From Roseiarcus sp963767245 (GTDB lineage: Bacteria; Pseudomonadota; Alphaproteobacteria; Rhizobiales; Beijerinckiaceae), in NCBI GenBank assembly GCA_963767245.1, contig CAVYDG010000003.1, positions 1-64,000 on the forward strand: DNA of 64,000 nt, written 5' to 3'. The notes below the pieces were generated by a model. It was not told the DNA's origin. It did no database searches and saw only the letters and a program-made list of their open reading frames with translations. Below are positions 9,433 through 18,567 of the stretch, one piece after another. The translations under genes were made by a program, and so were the position numbers. Numbering within the stretch: position 1 is the stretch's first letter; every line of letters starts with the position of its first letter.

Positions 9433-10539
9433 ATGAAAGTTGAAGTCAGTCAGCACGCTTTGCTTGCCGGCGCGGTCGCGCTTGCCGCGATGCTCACCGT
9501 CGCGCCCGCCCGCGCCGACGCGGTATCCGACGCCAAGGCCGCGGTGGCGAAATACGCCGGGCCCCAAACCACCTGGGAGGGGCCGACCAAGGCGCCGAAG
9601 CCCGAGGCCGGCAAGAAGATCGTCTTTCTCTCCGGCGACGAGCAGAACGACATTTCTCATCTCTACGGCGTCTACATCAAGGAAGCGGGAGAGAAGCTCG
9701 GGTGGAACGTCACCGTCATCGATGGCAAAGGCAGCCCAACCTCCTGGCTTGCCGGCATGAATCAGGCGATCGCCTTGAAGCCGGATGGCATCGCGCTCTT
9801 TGCCGATGCGGCCAGCCTGCAAGACCCGATCAAGGCTGGCGTGGCGCAGGGCATCAAGTTTGTCGGCCTCCACGCCGCGGGCCTGCCGGGGCCGCAGCCG
9901 GATCTCAATCTGTTCGTCAACATCCAGGAGGATCCGCGCGAAATCGGCAAGGCGGAGGCCGACTGGGCGATCGCCGATTCGGACGGCAAGGCCCACGTCG
10001 TCATCCTCACCCACAACGAATACGCGATCGCCAAGGTCAAATCGACCGCGACCAAGGACGAGGTCGAGAAGTGCCCCGGCTGCAAGGTGCTCGACTACGT
10101 CAATTCTCCCGCGTCCGAAGCGGCGCAACGTCAGCCCCAGCTCACCACAAGCTGGGTTCAGCGCTTCGGGCTGCCGATCTACGGGACCTCGGTCGGCGAC
10201 AACGACTGGGATTTCGCCGTGCCGGTGCTGCGCTCGGGCGGCGTCAAGACAGACGAAGCGAAGCTGATCGGGGCCGACGGCAATCGCTCTGCCTACGATC
10301 GCATCCGCAAGGGCGATCAATATCAAACGGTGACCGTCAGCGAGCCGATCGAATTGCAGGCGTGGCAGGCGGTCGACGAGCTCAACCGCGCGTTCCATGG
10401 CGAGCCGCAGAGCGGCTTCGTCCAACCGCCATTCCTGGTCACCAGGGAAAACATACACTCCGAAGGCGGCGACCAGAATACCTTCATCCCCAGCAACAAC
10501 TATAAGCAGCACTATCTCGACATCTGGGGCGCCAAGTAG
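9433..10539 (+). CDS. ABC transporter substrate-binding protein, sugar type (368 aa)
   Basis: The start at 9433 is chosen because AGGGAGGAAG lies 8-15 nt upstream; an earlier in-frame ATG would disrupt the signal peptide. The N-terminus MKVEVSQHALLAGAVALAAM ending near APARADA is a Sec signal peptide, so the product is periplasmic. The body is a type I periplasmic binding protein (KIVFLSGDEQNDISHLYGVY, then WLAGMNQAIALKPDGIALFA). It feeds the ATPase and permease encoded downstream. Specificity cannot be read from the sequence; the partner ATPase is of the ribose/xylose (CUT2) class. Confidence 0.9.
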   Translation: MKVEVSQHALLAGAVALAAMLTVAPARADAVSDAKAAVAKYAGPQTTWEGPTKAPKPEAGKKIVFLSGDEQNDISHLYGVYIKEAGEKLGWNVTVIDGKGSPTSWLAGMNQAIALKPDGIALFADAASLQDPIKAGVAQGIKFVGLHAAGLPGPQPDLNLFVNIQEDPREIGKAEADWAIADSDGKAHVVILTHNEYAIAKVKSTATKDEVEKCPGCKVLDYVNSPASEAAQRQPQLTTSWVQRFGLPIYGTSVGDNDWDFAVPVLRSGGVKTDEAKLIGADGNRSAYDRIRKGDQYQTVTVSEPIELQAWQAVDELNRAFHGEPQSGFVQPPFLVTRENIHSEGGDQNTFIPSNNYKQHYLDIWGAK

Positions 10540-10583
10540 CCTTCGTCGTTGCGAGCCATAGGGCTTTGACAGCGGGTCGCGAT

Positions 10584-10672
10584 CGTCATTGCGAGGAGCG
10601 AAGCGACGAAGCAATCCATGATCGTAGGGCGGCGGAGGCCCTGGATTGCTTCGGCTTCGCCTCGCAATGACG
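10584..10672. repeat. REP-like imperfect palindrome
   Basis: The left arm (10584-10618, beginning CGTCATTGCGAGGAGCGAAG) is matched by an inverted right arm (10642-10672, ending CTCGCAATGACG). The central loop is about 23 nt. This is the form of the palindromic element scattered through intergenic regions of Bradyrhizobium-like genomes. It sits between the binding-protein and ATPase genes, where a hairpin could stabilise the upstream mRNA and lower expression of the downstream genes. Only one copy lies in this window. Confidence 0.7.
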
Positions 10673-10686
10673 GTTCGGGATGATCG

Positions 10687-12231
10687 ATGATGGACCCTTT
10701 TGACCAATCCCGTTCTGAGCGCGCGTCGGCGCCGCTGCTGGCGATGACCGGTCTTGTCAAGCGGTTCACCGGCACGCTCGCTCTCGATCACGTCGATTTC
10801 GACGTTCATCGCGGCGAGGTCCATGCGCTCCTGGGACAGAACGGAGCGGGCAAATCGACGCTGATCAAGATATTGGCTGGGGTCTACCACGCCGACGCCG
10901 GCGAGATCCTGTTTGCTGGCAAGCCGGTTCATCCGGGGACGGAGGCGCTGCCGATCGCGTTCATCCACCAGGATTTGGGGCTGGTCGAGTGGATGACGAT
11001 CGCCGAGAACGTCGCGCTTCAGACCGGCTATCCCCGATCGTGGAACGGCCTGGTGTCGTGGCCGAGAGTGAATAGGGCCGCCGCCGAAGCGCTCGCGACC
11101 ATGGACAGCGATCTGGATCCTGAGGCCCCAATCTCTTCTCTGCCGGCAGCCGAGCGTTCGTTAGTCGCGATCGGCCGGGCGTTGGCGATGAGATCCGACA
11201 TCCTCGTTCTCGACGAGCCGACGGCGGCGCTTCCCGAGGCCGACGTCGAACGCTTGCTCGACACCCTGCGGCGACTGCGCGCCACCAACATCGGGATCGT
11301 TTATGTCACCCACCGACTGGACGAGGTGCTGCGCATCGCCGATCGAGTGACCGTTCTTCGCGATGGCCGCCGTCTGGCGACAGTCGCCGCGCGCGAGACC
11401 AATGCAGGCGAACTGGTGCAGATGATTGTCGGACGCTCGATGAGCGACGCCTTCGTGAGGCCGGCGCAGCCTTCCGACCGCGGTGCGCTGTCGGTCGAAG
11501 GGCTCGTCGCCGAGCACGTTGGCCCGGTCTCGTTCTCTGTTGCGGCGGGGGAGACCCTGGGGCTCGTGGGTTTGCGCGGCGCCGGTCATCACACCGTCGG
11601 ACGGGCAATCTTCGGCCACACGCCGATGGAATCAGGCCGGCTGATGCTCGACGGAGAGCCGATCACGCCCCTCAGCCCAGCCGAAGCCATGGCCAAGGGC
11701 GTCGGCTTCGTATCGAGCCGCCGGGCCGAAGAAGGCCTCGCCTCGAACCTCGATGTGCGCGAGAATATCTACTTGAACCCGGCTGCCAGCGGCAAAGGGG
11801 TGTTGGAATTCGTCTCGCGCGCCGCTGAGCTCGACGAAGCCCAGGCGGCGGTGCGGCGCTTTTCGATCAAGACGGCAGGGGTGGAGGAGCCGGTTGCGAC
11901 CCTGTCGGGCGGCAATCAACAGAAGGTTGTCCTGGCGCGCTGGATGGAGGCGCATGTCAAACTCCTCATTCTCGAGGAGCCGACGATCGGCGTCGACGTC
12001 GGCGCCAAGGCAGACATCTATCATCTGCTGCAGCTCTCGCTGAGTAGGGGACTGGCGGTGCTGTTGATCTCGTCCGATTTCGAAGAAGTCGAGCGGGTCT
12101 GTCATCGCGCGCTCGTGTTCAGCCGGGGACAAGTCGCGGCCGAGATTCCTGGTCCTGCGTTGTCGATCGCCGCGTTGACTGCGGCTGCGTCGGGAGGGAT
12201 CGGGACCGCTCGCCATGGAGCGGCGTCATGA
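10687..12231 (+). CDS. ABC transporter ATP-binding protein, CUT2 sugar class (514 aa)
   Basis: Two fused nucleotide-binding domains, as in RbsA/XylG/MglA. The first has Walker A GQNGAGKST (residues 50-58), a degenerate signature (LPAAERSLVAIG) and Walker B ILVLDEPTAALP. The second has the usual degenerate Walker A (GLRGAGHHT), a canonical signature LSGGNQQKVVLARWM and ILEEPTIGVD. It energises import of the substrate captured by the upstream binding protein. Its stop overlaps the permease start (ATGA at 12228), so the two are translationally coupled. Confidence 0.95.
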   Translation: MMDPFDQSRSERASAPLLAMTGLVKRFTGTLALDHVDFDVHRGEVHALLGQNGAGKSTLIKILAGVYHADAGEILFAGKPVHPGTEALPIAFIHQDLGLVEWMTIAENVALQTGYPRSWNGLVSWPRVNRAAAEALATMDSDLDPEAPISSLPAAERSLVAIGRALAMRSDILVLDEPTAALPEADVERLLDTLRRLRATNIGIVYVTHRLDEVLRIADRVTVLRDGRRLATVAARETNAGELVQMIVGRSMSDAFVRPAQPSDRGALSVEGLVAEHVGPVSFSVAAGETLGLVGLRGAGHHTVGRAIFGHTPMESGRLMLDGEPITPLSPAEAMAKGVGFVSSRRAEEGLASNLDVRENIYLNPAASGKGVLEFVSRAAELDEAQAAVRRFSIKTAGVEEPVATLSGGNQQKVVLARWMEAHVKLLILEEPTIGVDVGAKADIYHLLQLSLSRGLAVLLISSDFEEVERVCHRALVFSRGQVAAEIPGPALSIAALTAAASGGIGTARHGAAS

Positions 12232-13256
12232 ATCGGGGGACGACCCGTTCCGTAAGCGCTGTGGTGACGCGGGCGATCTCCGTGTGGGGCCTGCTCGTCC
12301 TGTTCATTCTTCTCGTCACTGTATTCTCGTTGCTGAAGCCGGATACGTTTCTCACCTATTTCAACATTCGCTCGATTCTCAGCAACAAGTCGGTGCAGCT
12401 TCTGGTCGCCCTTTCGGTGTTCATTCCGATGGTCGCCAATCAGTTTGATCTTTCGGCCGGGTTCAATGTCGGCATCTCGCAGGTGCTGGCGATCGGGCTC
12501 CAGGGCCAGGGCTTACCGTGGTGGGCGGCGATCCTGGCGGTGCTTTTGATGGGCGCGGTGGTCGGGCTCGTGAACGGGCTCTTGATCACCCGGGTTAAGA
12601 TCGACTCGTTCATCGCCACGCTCGGAACCGGCACAATTCTCTATGGCCTCAACGCCTGGTACACGGGCGGGCAACAAGTGCTCGCTTCGCTGCCGCCCGA
12701 GTTCCTGGCCATTTCCGGCAGCGTCTGGATCGTGCCGGCGCCGGCGATCTACGCGCTCGTGGTCAGTCTCACATTGTGGGTGGTGTTCGAATACCTGCCG
12801 CTCGGCCGCTATCTCTATGTGCTCGGCGCGAGCCCCCGGGCCGCGGAGCTCAATGGGATTTCGGCCAGGCGCTACGTAACGCTTGGCTTTGTCGCCGCCG
12901 GAACGCTTGCCGCCTTCGCCGGCGTCGTGCTCCAATCGCAGTTGCAGGTCGGTCAAAGCTCGGTCGGCCAGGAATATCTGTTGCCGGCCTTCACTGCGGC
13001 GCTCCTTGGCGCGACGTCGATCCGGCCCGGCCGGGTCAACGTCTGGGGGACGGTGCTTGCCGTCGCCGTGCTGGCGGTGACCGTCGCGGGCTTGAACCAG
13101 CTCGGCGCGCCGTTCTTTGTCGAGCCGCTGTTCAATGGCTCGATGCTGATCCTCGCGGTTGGCCTCGCGGTTCAGGCGGCCGAGCGCCGCCAGCGCCGCG
13201 GCACCCAAGCCGAGAAGGCGGCGGCCGCTGGCGCCGGCGCGCCCGTCGTCGAATGA
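12228..13256 (+). CDS. ABC transporter permease, CUT2 sugar class (342 aa)
   Basis: Hydrophobic protein with about 8-10 membrane helices, e.g. WGLLVLFILLVTVFSLL and ALVVSLTLWVVFEYLPLG. The family motif is present: GRYLYVLGASPRAAELNGIS followed by ARRYVTLGFVAAGTLAAFAG. Forms the inner-membrane channel with the ATPase whose gene it overlaps by 4 nt. No second permease gene follows; a homodimer is normal for this class. The cyclase-family gene begins 16 bp downstream, so it is probably in the same transcript. Confidence 0.93.
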   Translation: MNRGTTRSVSAVVTRAISVWGLLVLFILLVTVFSLLKPDTFLTYFNIRSILSNKSVQLLVALSVFIPMVANQFDLSAGFNVGISQVLAIGLQGQGLPWWAAILAVLLMGAVVGLVNGLLITRVKIDSFIATLGTGTILYGLNAWYTGGQQVLASLPPEFLAISGSVWIVPAPAIYALVVSLTLWVVFEYLPLGRYLYVLGASPRAAELNGISARRYVTLGFVAAGTLAAFAGVVLQSQLQVGQSSVGQEYLLPAFTAALLGATSIRPGRVNVWGTVLAVAVLAVTVAGLNQLGAPFFVEPLFNGSMLILAVGLAVQAAERRQRRGTQAEKAAAAGAGAPVVE

Positions 13257-13272
13257 TCCAGAGGTTCTCGCC

Positions 13273-14226
13273 ATGAGCGACGAAGGAGCCGAACCAGACG
13301 GCATAAGCCCGGTCCTGAAGACCGACTGGTTCAACTCGCGCTGGGGACGCGACGACCAGCGCGGCAACGGCAATCTGATGACCCGAGACAAGGTCCTGGA
13401 GGCGGTCGGGCTCATCAAAACCGGCGAGGTCGTCAGCCTCGGCATGCCCTACGACGCGCGCATGCCGATCGCGCCCGGACGGGCCTATGCCTTGCGCATG
13501 CCGGGCGGCCCGACCGGCGGACCCTACGGCGGCAAAAGCAAGACCATCTGGAACGACGAATTCATCGCCACCGAGATCGGCCAGATCGGCACCCAGATGG
13601 ACGCGCTCGGCCATCTCGGCTGCATGTGCGGGATGCGCGGCGACAAGACCAAGATGCTCTTCTACAACGGCAACCGCCTCTCGGACATGTGGTCGCCGTA
13701 CGGGCTGAAGAAGCTGGGTATCGAAAATGCGCCGCCGTTCTTCACTCGTGGAGTCCTGTTCGACGTCCAGGGCCTGAAAGGGCGCGTGCTCGATGTCGGC
13801 GAAGAGATCGTGCTTGCTGATCTCAAGGCATGCCTCGAACGTCAGGGCGTCGCCGAGCAAACGATCGCGCCAGGCGATGCGGTGTTTGTCCGCACCGGCC
13901 ATGGCAGCCGCTGGTACACGGAGACCAGGACCTTCTATGACGGCGCGCCAGGCATCGGGCTCGAATGCGCCCGCTGGTTCTCGAGCCTTCAGGTCTGCGT
14001 CGTCGGGGCGGACAATTTCGCCGTCGAGGTGGTGCCGCCGGTCGACCCGGAGATTTTCCATCCCTGTCACCAGCACCTGATCATGGAGAATGGAATCCAT
14101 CTCCATGAAGGCATGACCTTCGAGGGGCTGGTCGAGCGTCAGGCCTGGGTGTTCGCCTACGTGTTCGCGCCGCTGCCGATCGTCGGCGCTACGGGTTCGC
14201 CGGGAAATCCGATTGCGGTGTTGTAG
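13273..14226 (+). CDS. Cyclase-family (kynurenine-formamidase-like) hydrolase, 317 aa
   Basis: ATG at 13273 gives the family's usual N-terminus (WFNSRWGRDDQRGNGNLM); upstream in-frame codons lie inside the permease gene. The metal-binding region is IGQIGTQMDALGHLGCM, where the canonical HxGTHxDxxxH pattern has Gln in place of the middle His, as in a known subset of the family. Members are Mn/Zn amide or lactone hydrolases. Position as the last gene of a sugar-importer operon suggests a lactone or related sugar derivative as substrate, but this is inference from context. Confidence 0.85.
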   Translation: MSDEGAEPDGISPVLKTDWFNSRWGRDDQRGNGNLMTRDKVLEAVGLIKTGEVVSLGMPYDARMPIAPGRAYALRMPGGPTGGPYGGKSKTIWNDEFIATEIGQIGTQMDALGHLGCMCGMRGDKTKMLFYNGNRLSDMWSPYGLKKLGIENAPPFFTRGVLFDVQGLKGRVLDVGEEIVLADLKACLERQGVAEQTIAPGDAVFVRTGHGSRWYTETRTFYDGAPGIGLECARWFSSLQVCVVGADNFAVEVVPPVDPEIFHPCHQHLIMENGIHLHEGMTFEGLVERQAWVFAYVFAPLPIVGATGSPGNPIAVL

Positions 14227-14274
14227 CGCCGATCGAGCTCCTGCCAAGTGTTTCGGCGCCGGAGACGATGGCAT

Positions 14275-15061
14275 ATGCTTACCGCCCCCACCGTCCTCGG
14301 AGTTTTTGGCGCTCTTCTCTGCGCAAGCGTGTTCGGCGTCAATCTTCAGCGGAAGCTCGCCGAGCACCACAAGAGCCGCGAAACCGGCGACCATGTCCGG
14401 CTCATCATTTCGATACTCGTGACGTTCACCGCGGTCGTGCTCGGCCTCTTGATTTCTAACGTCAAATCCTCGTACGACCAGTTCGACAGCCGCCTGAGAA
14501 CTTTTGCCGCGGATATCACCGAGCTCGACGTTCGCTTGCGTGAGTACGGCGACGACGCGGCGCCGATCCGGGCGAAACTTCGCACCTACGTCGCGGCTTC
14601 GATCGCCGACACCTGGCGAAGCGAACCGGCGCCGTCAGGCGTCTATCCGAAGTTTGGCGCGATTTCCGGTCTCGTCAGCAACTTGGAGAGATGCTGGTCG
14701 ACGCCGATATCGCTATTCGCAGACTCGATCCGTCCGACTCGTTCCGCAAGCGTCTGGTGACCCAAATCGAGAACCGAATGTCCGAAACTATGAGCCAACG
14801 CAGGCTCCTGATCGGAACCTCGCGCGACACGATCTCCTTGAGTTTCTCGTCGCCATGACCGCATGGCTGGCCATCGTCTTCGCCGTTTTCGGCGTCATCG
14901 CGCCTCGCAACGTGGTGGTGTACACGACGATCTTCCTGTGCGCGCTCTCCTTCTCGTCCGCGATTTTCTTCATCCTCGAATTCGACACGCCGCTCGATGG
15001 ATTCGTCTACGTGTCGAGCGAGCCGCTCCGCGACGCCCTGCTGCATATCGACGCTTCATAA
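14275..15061 (+). pseudogene. DUF4239 (bestrophin-like) membrane protein, two frameshifts
   Basis: N-terminal part from 14275: one membrane helix near the start, a second at LIISILVTFTAVVLGLLIS, then a soluble helical region. Near 14690 the frame must shift to read MLVDADIAIRRLDPSDSFRK. Near 14845 it must shift again to reach the conserved C-terminus FLVAMTAWLAIVFAVFGVIA, FILEFDTPLDGF and PLRDALLHI, ending at 15061. The reassembled protein is about 260 residues, the normal DUF4239 length. Both breaks are single-base. Function of the family is unknown. Confidence 0.75.
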
Positions 15062-15220
15062 AAGACGAGGCGGCGAGCCTGCCGCCGAAACCTCGCTTTC
15101 GCTTTGCTCTGAAAGCCGAAAGGCCTAGAAGGGCCGCCTTGTGAATTGGATGCCAGTCCTTCCGAACCCCCTGCTCGGCGGCCGCCTGCCGAGCGCAACG
15201 CAATCCCGCGCTGGATAGCC

Positions 15221-16645
15221 ATGCGCCATCTGCCGATTTTTCTCGAGCTCAGCGAGCGCCCCGCTATCGTCGTCGGCGGCGGCGTCGTCGCAGCGCGCCG
15301 GGCGGAAGTCCTCGTCAGCGCCGGCGCCCGCGTTACCGCGTTCGCGACTGTGCTGAGCGAGGATTTCCGCGGACTTCTCGATGCGCCGAACTTCCGGCAC
15401 GAGGCCCGCGAGCCTGAGCCCAAGGACTTCGAGGGTTCGGCGCTCTGCTTCGTGGCGACCGACGACATGCGCCTGGCGGCCGAGGCGCGGGGGGCGGCAA
15501 AGAGCGCCGGCGCGTTGGTCAACGTCGCCGACCGGCCGCGGCTCTGCGACTTCATTATGCCCTCGATCGTTGACCGAAGCCCGCTCGTCATTGCGATCTC
15601 GACCGGCGGCGCCTCGCCGATACTGGGCCGCATGCTGAAGGCGCGTCTGGAGAGCCTGATCCCCGCCGCCTACGGCGGCTTGGCGCGGCTGACCGGCGGA
15701 TTCCGGGTTGCGGTCGCGAAGGCGATCCCTTCTCCGGTCATGCGTCGCCGGTTCTGGGAGGCCGTCCTCGAAGGACCGATCGGCGAACGCGCGCTTTCCG
15801 GCGACGAGAGCGCCGCGGACGCCGAACTTGCCCGCGCGATCGAACGCACAGCCGTGGAAGGCACCGAAGCGCCGCGCGGCGAGGTCTATCTGGTCGGCGC
15901 CGGCCCGGGCGATCCCGATCTCCTGACTTTCCGCGCGCTTCGCCTGATGCAGAAGGCCGATGTCGTGCTCTACGACCGGCTCACTGACGAGGGCGCGATG
16001 AATTTGGTGCGGCGGGAGGCCGAGCGAATCTACGTCGGCAAGCAGCCCGACGATCACGAATTGCCGCAAGGTGAGATCAGCGCGCTGCTGGTCAAGCTCG
16101 CGAGGCAAGGCAGGCGGGTGTTGCGGCTTAAGGGCGGCGATCCGTTCATGTTCGGCCGCGGCGGCGAAGAAATCGAAGTCCTCGCCGCGCACGGGATCCC
16201 CTTTCAGGTCTGTCCGGGCGTGACGGCCGCGACCGGGGCCGCGGCCTATGCCGGCATTCCGCTCACCCATCGCGACCACGCCCATGCATGCGTGTTCGTG
16301 ACCGGCCATGGGAAGGACGGCAAGATCGCGCTCGACTGGGGGGCGCTCTTGCAACCGCGCCAGACGGTTGCGATCTATATGGGGCTGCGCAATCTGGAGG
16401 CGCTGACACGCGAGTTCATCGCCCACGGCGCCGACGCGGACTTGCCGGCGGCGATCGTCGACAACGCGACCCGCGCGGCTCAACGCGTCGTCGTCGGCAC
16501 GCTCGGAACGTTGGCGGCGAAGGCGCGGCGATCGGAACTGGGCGGGCCGGCCATCATCATCATCGGGACGGTGGTGACGTTGCGCGACAAGCTCGATTGG
16601 CGTCCTGAGACCCAGCCCGCGGAGAGCGAGAAGGACGGAGAATGA
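15221..16645 (+). CDS. cysG: Siroheme synthase, fused CysG type (474 aa)
   Basis: Trifunctional enzyme converting uroporphyrinogen III to siroheme, the cofactor of sulfite and nitrite reductases. ATG at 15221 gives the typical start MRHLPIFLELSERPAIVVGG. The N-terminal dehydrogenase/ferrochelatase domain has the NAD-binding loop VVGGGVVAARRAEVL. The C-terminal methyltransferase domain (from about residue 220) has VYLVGAGPGDPDLLTFRAL, VVLYDRLTDEGAM, LKGGDPFMFGRGGEE and GVTAATGAAAYAGIPLTHR. Its stop overlaps the start of mrp by ATGA. Siroheme supply links it to sulfur assimilation; no sulfite-reductase genes are in view. Confidence 0.95.
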   Translation: MRHLPIFLELSERPAIVVGGGVVAARRAEVLVSAGARVTAFATVLSEDFRGLLDAPNFRHEAREPEPKDFEGSALCFVATDDMRLAAEARGAAKSAGALVNVADRPRLCDFIMPSIVDRSPLVIAISTGGASPILGRMLKARLESLIPAAYGGLARLTGGFRVAVAKAIPSPVMRRRFWEAVLEGPIGERALSGDESAADAELARAIERTAVEGTEAPRGEVYLVGAGPGDPDLLTFRALRLMQKADVVLYDRLTDEGAMNLVRREAERIYVGKQPDDHELPQGEISALLVKLARQGRRVLRLKGGDPFMFGRGGEEIEVLAAHGIPFQVCPGVTAATGAAAYAGIPLTHRDHAHACVFVTGHGKDGKIALDWGALLQPRQTVAIYMGLRNLEALTREFIAHGADADLPAAIVDNATRAAQRVVVGTLGTLAAKARRSELGGPAIIIIGTVVTLRDKLDWRPETQPAESEKDGE

Positions 16646-17775
16646 CGATTACCCGCGACGAGGTCATGGCGGCGCTGGCGGCGGTTCCCGGCCCCGACGG
16701 GAGCACGCCGCTGCCGGAATCGGGGGCGATCTCCGGCGTGACCATTCGCGACGGCAAAGTCTTCATCGCCATCGCGATCGATCCGGCTCGGGCGAAGGCG
16801 ATGGAGCCGATGCGCGCCAGGGCCGAGGCCGCGATCCGCGCGAATTCCGGCGTCGCCGGCGCTGTGGTGACGTTGACCGCCGAGTTGGACCGCGCTGTCG
16901 CCGGCGCCCCGGCGGCGCATAGCCCTCAAGGCGCCGCGCCGCCACGCCGCCACGGCCGATCGAGCGAACCGTTGCCCGGCGTGAAGCACGTCATTGCGGT
17001 CGCCTCCGGCAAGGGCGGCGTCGGCAAGTCGACCGTCGCTTGCAATCTCGCTGCCGGCCTCGCCAAGCTCGGGCTTGCGGTCGGAGTTCTGGACGCCGAT
17101 CTGTACGGGCCATCGATGCCCAAGCTGTTTGGCGTCAACGCCAAGCCAAGCCTCGCGCCTGACGGGCAGAAGCTCATTCCGCTCGAGAGTTGCGGGGTGA
17201 AGATCATGTCGATCGGGTTCCTGATCGAGGAGGGCGCCCCGGTCATCTGGCGCGGCCCGATGGTGATGTCGGCGCTGAACCAGCTCCTGCGTGAGGTCGT
17301 GTGGGGCGAACTCGACGTGCTCGTCGTCGATATGCCACCAGGCACGGGCGACACCCAGCTGACCATGGCCCAGAACGTGCCGCTTGCCGGCGCCGTGATC
17401 GTCTCGACGCCGCAGGATCTGGCGCTGATCGACGCAAGGCGCGGCATCGCGATGTTCGGCCAGGTCAAAGTGCCGCTCATCGGGGTGGTCGAGAACATGA
17501 GCTACTTTCTCTGCCCGCATTGCGGTGAGCGGACGGACGTGTTCTCGCACGGAGGCGCACGGAAAGAGGCCGAGAAGCTCGGCGTTCCGTTCCTCGGCGA
17601 AGTGCCGCTCGACATCGCCATCCGCGCCCATTCCGACGACGGCCGACCGGTGGTCGCCAGCATGCCGGAAAGCCCCCAGGCGAACGCGCTTATCGAGATC
17701 GCAAGACGTGTGGCTGCCACGCTCGCCGTCGGCGCGCCGGGCGCCAAGCCCGCGCCCCGCATCCGCGTCCTTTAG
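16642..17775 (+). CDS. mrp: Mrp/NBP35-type iron-sulfur carrier ATPase (377 aa)
   Basis: Short N-terminal domain related to MIP18/DUF59 (about residues 1-85), then a Pro/Arg-rich linker. The P-loop ATPase follows with the deviant Walker A SGKGGVGKST (122-131) and the switch region LVVDMPPGTGDTQLTMAQ. The C-terminal CPHCG supplies the bridging Fe-S cluster ligands at the dimer interface. Acts in delivery of 4Fe-4S clusters to apoproteins. Overlaps cysG by 4 nt and is followed after 15 bp by a DUF971 gene. Start coupled to the cysG stop. Confidence 0.94.
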   Translation: MTITRDEVMAALAAVPGPDGSTPLPESGAISGVTIRDGKVFIAIAIDPARAKAMEPMRARAEAAIRANSGVAGAVVTLTAELDRAVAGAPAAHSPQGAAPPRRHGRSSEPLPGVKHVIAVASGKGGVGKSTVACNLAAGLAKLGLAVGVLDADLYGPSMPKLFGVNAKPSLAPDGQKLIPLESCGVKIMSIGFLIEEGAPVIWRGPMVMSALNQLLREVVWGELDVLVVDMPPGTGDTQLTMAQNVPLAGAVIVSTPQDLALIDARRGIAMFGQVKVPLIGVVENMSYFLCPHCGERTDVFSHGGARKEAEKLGVPFLGEVPLDIAIRAHSDDGRPVVASMPESPQANALIEIARRVAATLAVGAPGAKPAPRIRVL

Positions 17776-17790
17776 AAGGGTCGAACCGCG

Positions 17791-18078
17791 ATGTCCTGGC
17801 CGACCGATATTACGGCGATGGACAACGGGCGCTTGCTCGAGGTCGCCTTCGACGACGGCGGCGCCATCCGCCTGAGCGCCGAACGGCTGCGGGTCGAAAG
17901 CCCGAGCGCCGAAGTGCAGGGGCATTCGCCGAGCCAGAAGAAGACAGTGACGGGCAAGGAGAACGTCGCTATTGTCGGGATCGAGCCAGTGGGCAACTAC
18001 GCTATCAAGATCATTTTCGACGACGGGCACGACACAGGACTTTATACGTGGGAATATTTGCGCAAGCTGGCTACGTAG
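17791..18078 (+). CDS. DUF971 (GBBH-like N-terminal) domain protein (95 aa)
   Basis: Small single-domain protein that begins MSWPTDITAMDNGRLLEVAF and ends with the family hallmark IIFDDGHDTGLYTWEYLRKL. Close linkage with mrp is frequent for this family, and domain fusions with Mrp-type ATPases are known, so a role in Fe-S cluster assembly or transfer is plausible. It lacks the zinc-binding Cys residues of the eukaryotic hydroxylase version. Complete; last gene before the IS-rich region. Confidence 0.88.
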   Translation: MSWPTDITAMDNGRLLEVAFDDGGAIRLSAERLRVESPSAEVQGHSPSQKKTVTGKENVAIVGIEPVGNYAIKIIFDDGHDTGLYTWEYLRKLAT

Positions 18079-18567
18079 TGTTTGGTCCAACCAATCTCGG
18101 GCTTTTCAATCGAGTTGGCGCCAAGCTCGAGCGCTGACGACGGAGGGGTCCGTAGAGCGATTGCGGCCTAATTTAGTAGTCCTACGCCAATCCGAAGGCG
18201 ACGACGGGCCCGCATCGGCCACACCGGATGACTCCTGCCGCTCATTTTCTCGGGTTGTAACGGTGGGCGCCAACATCGACGGAGTTTCCCCGCGGCGCTC
18301 CCGGTGATGTCGAGCCGGAATCCTCCCTGAGCTCGAAGACTGCTTCGCCGGGGGATTCGCGGCGCAAATTCCCAGCGAACAGGGAAAAGAACAGGGAATT
18401 CGGGATTAGGTGCGCCTTACTGAGAAAACGGAAGTACGAATATGCCTGTGATACTAGGAGGTTGTGAGGAAATTCCCTAGACTACATGTTCGCCTGAGAT
18501 AGGGCGACCCGTCTCACAGTATGCAGGCTTGTCGAGGGTTGCGCCGGGCGTTCCGGCGCGGAGCCTC
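18079..18567. other. Intergenic stretch ahead of the first IS110 element
   Basis: No gene recognised. It holds an AACAGGGA-type repeat pair (18367-18400) and, from about 18400, the likely left non-coding end of the IS110 element whose transposase starts at 18568. The exact IS boundary could not be fixed. Confidence 0.4.
18367..18400. repeat. Short ACAGGGA-type repeats, left of IS110
   Basis: ATTCCCAGCGAACAGGGAAA is followed 11 nt later by AACAGGGAATTC. The same heptamer family recurs on the right side of the IS110 gene (20031-20082), suggesting both sides belong to one older repeat cluster split or flanked by the insertion. Confidence 0.4.

Noticed and set aside
9361..10968. A 535-codon minus-strand frame across the binding-protein gene
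   Set aside because: It is the antisense of a clear plus-strand gene with a signal peptide and family motifs; its translation is low-complexity.
12513..14394. Minus-strand frames opposite the permease and cyclase genes
   Set aside because: Antisense shadows of well-supported genes, with no homology-like motifs.
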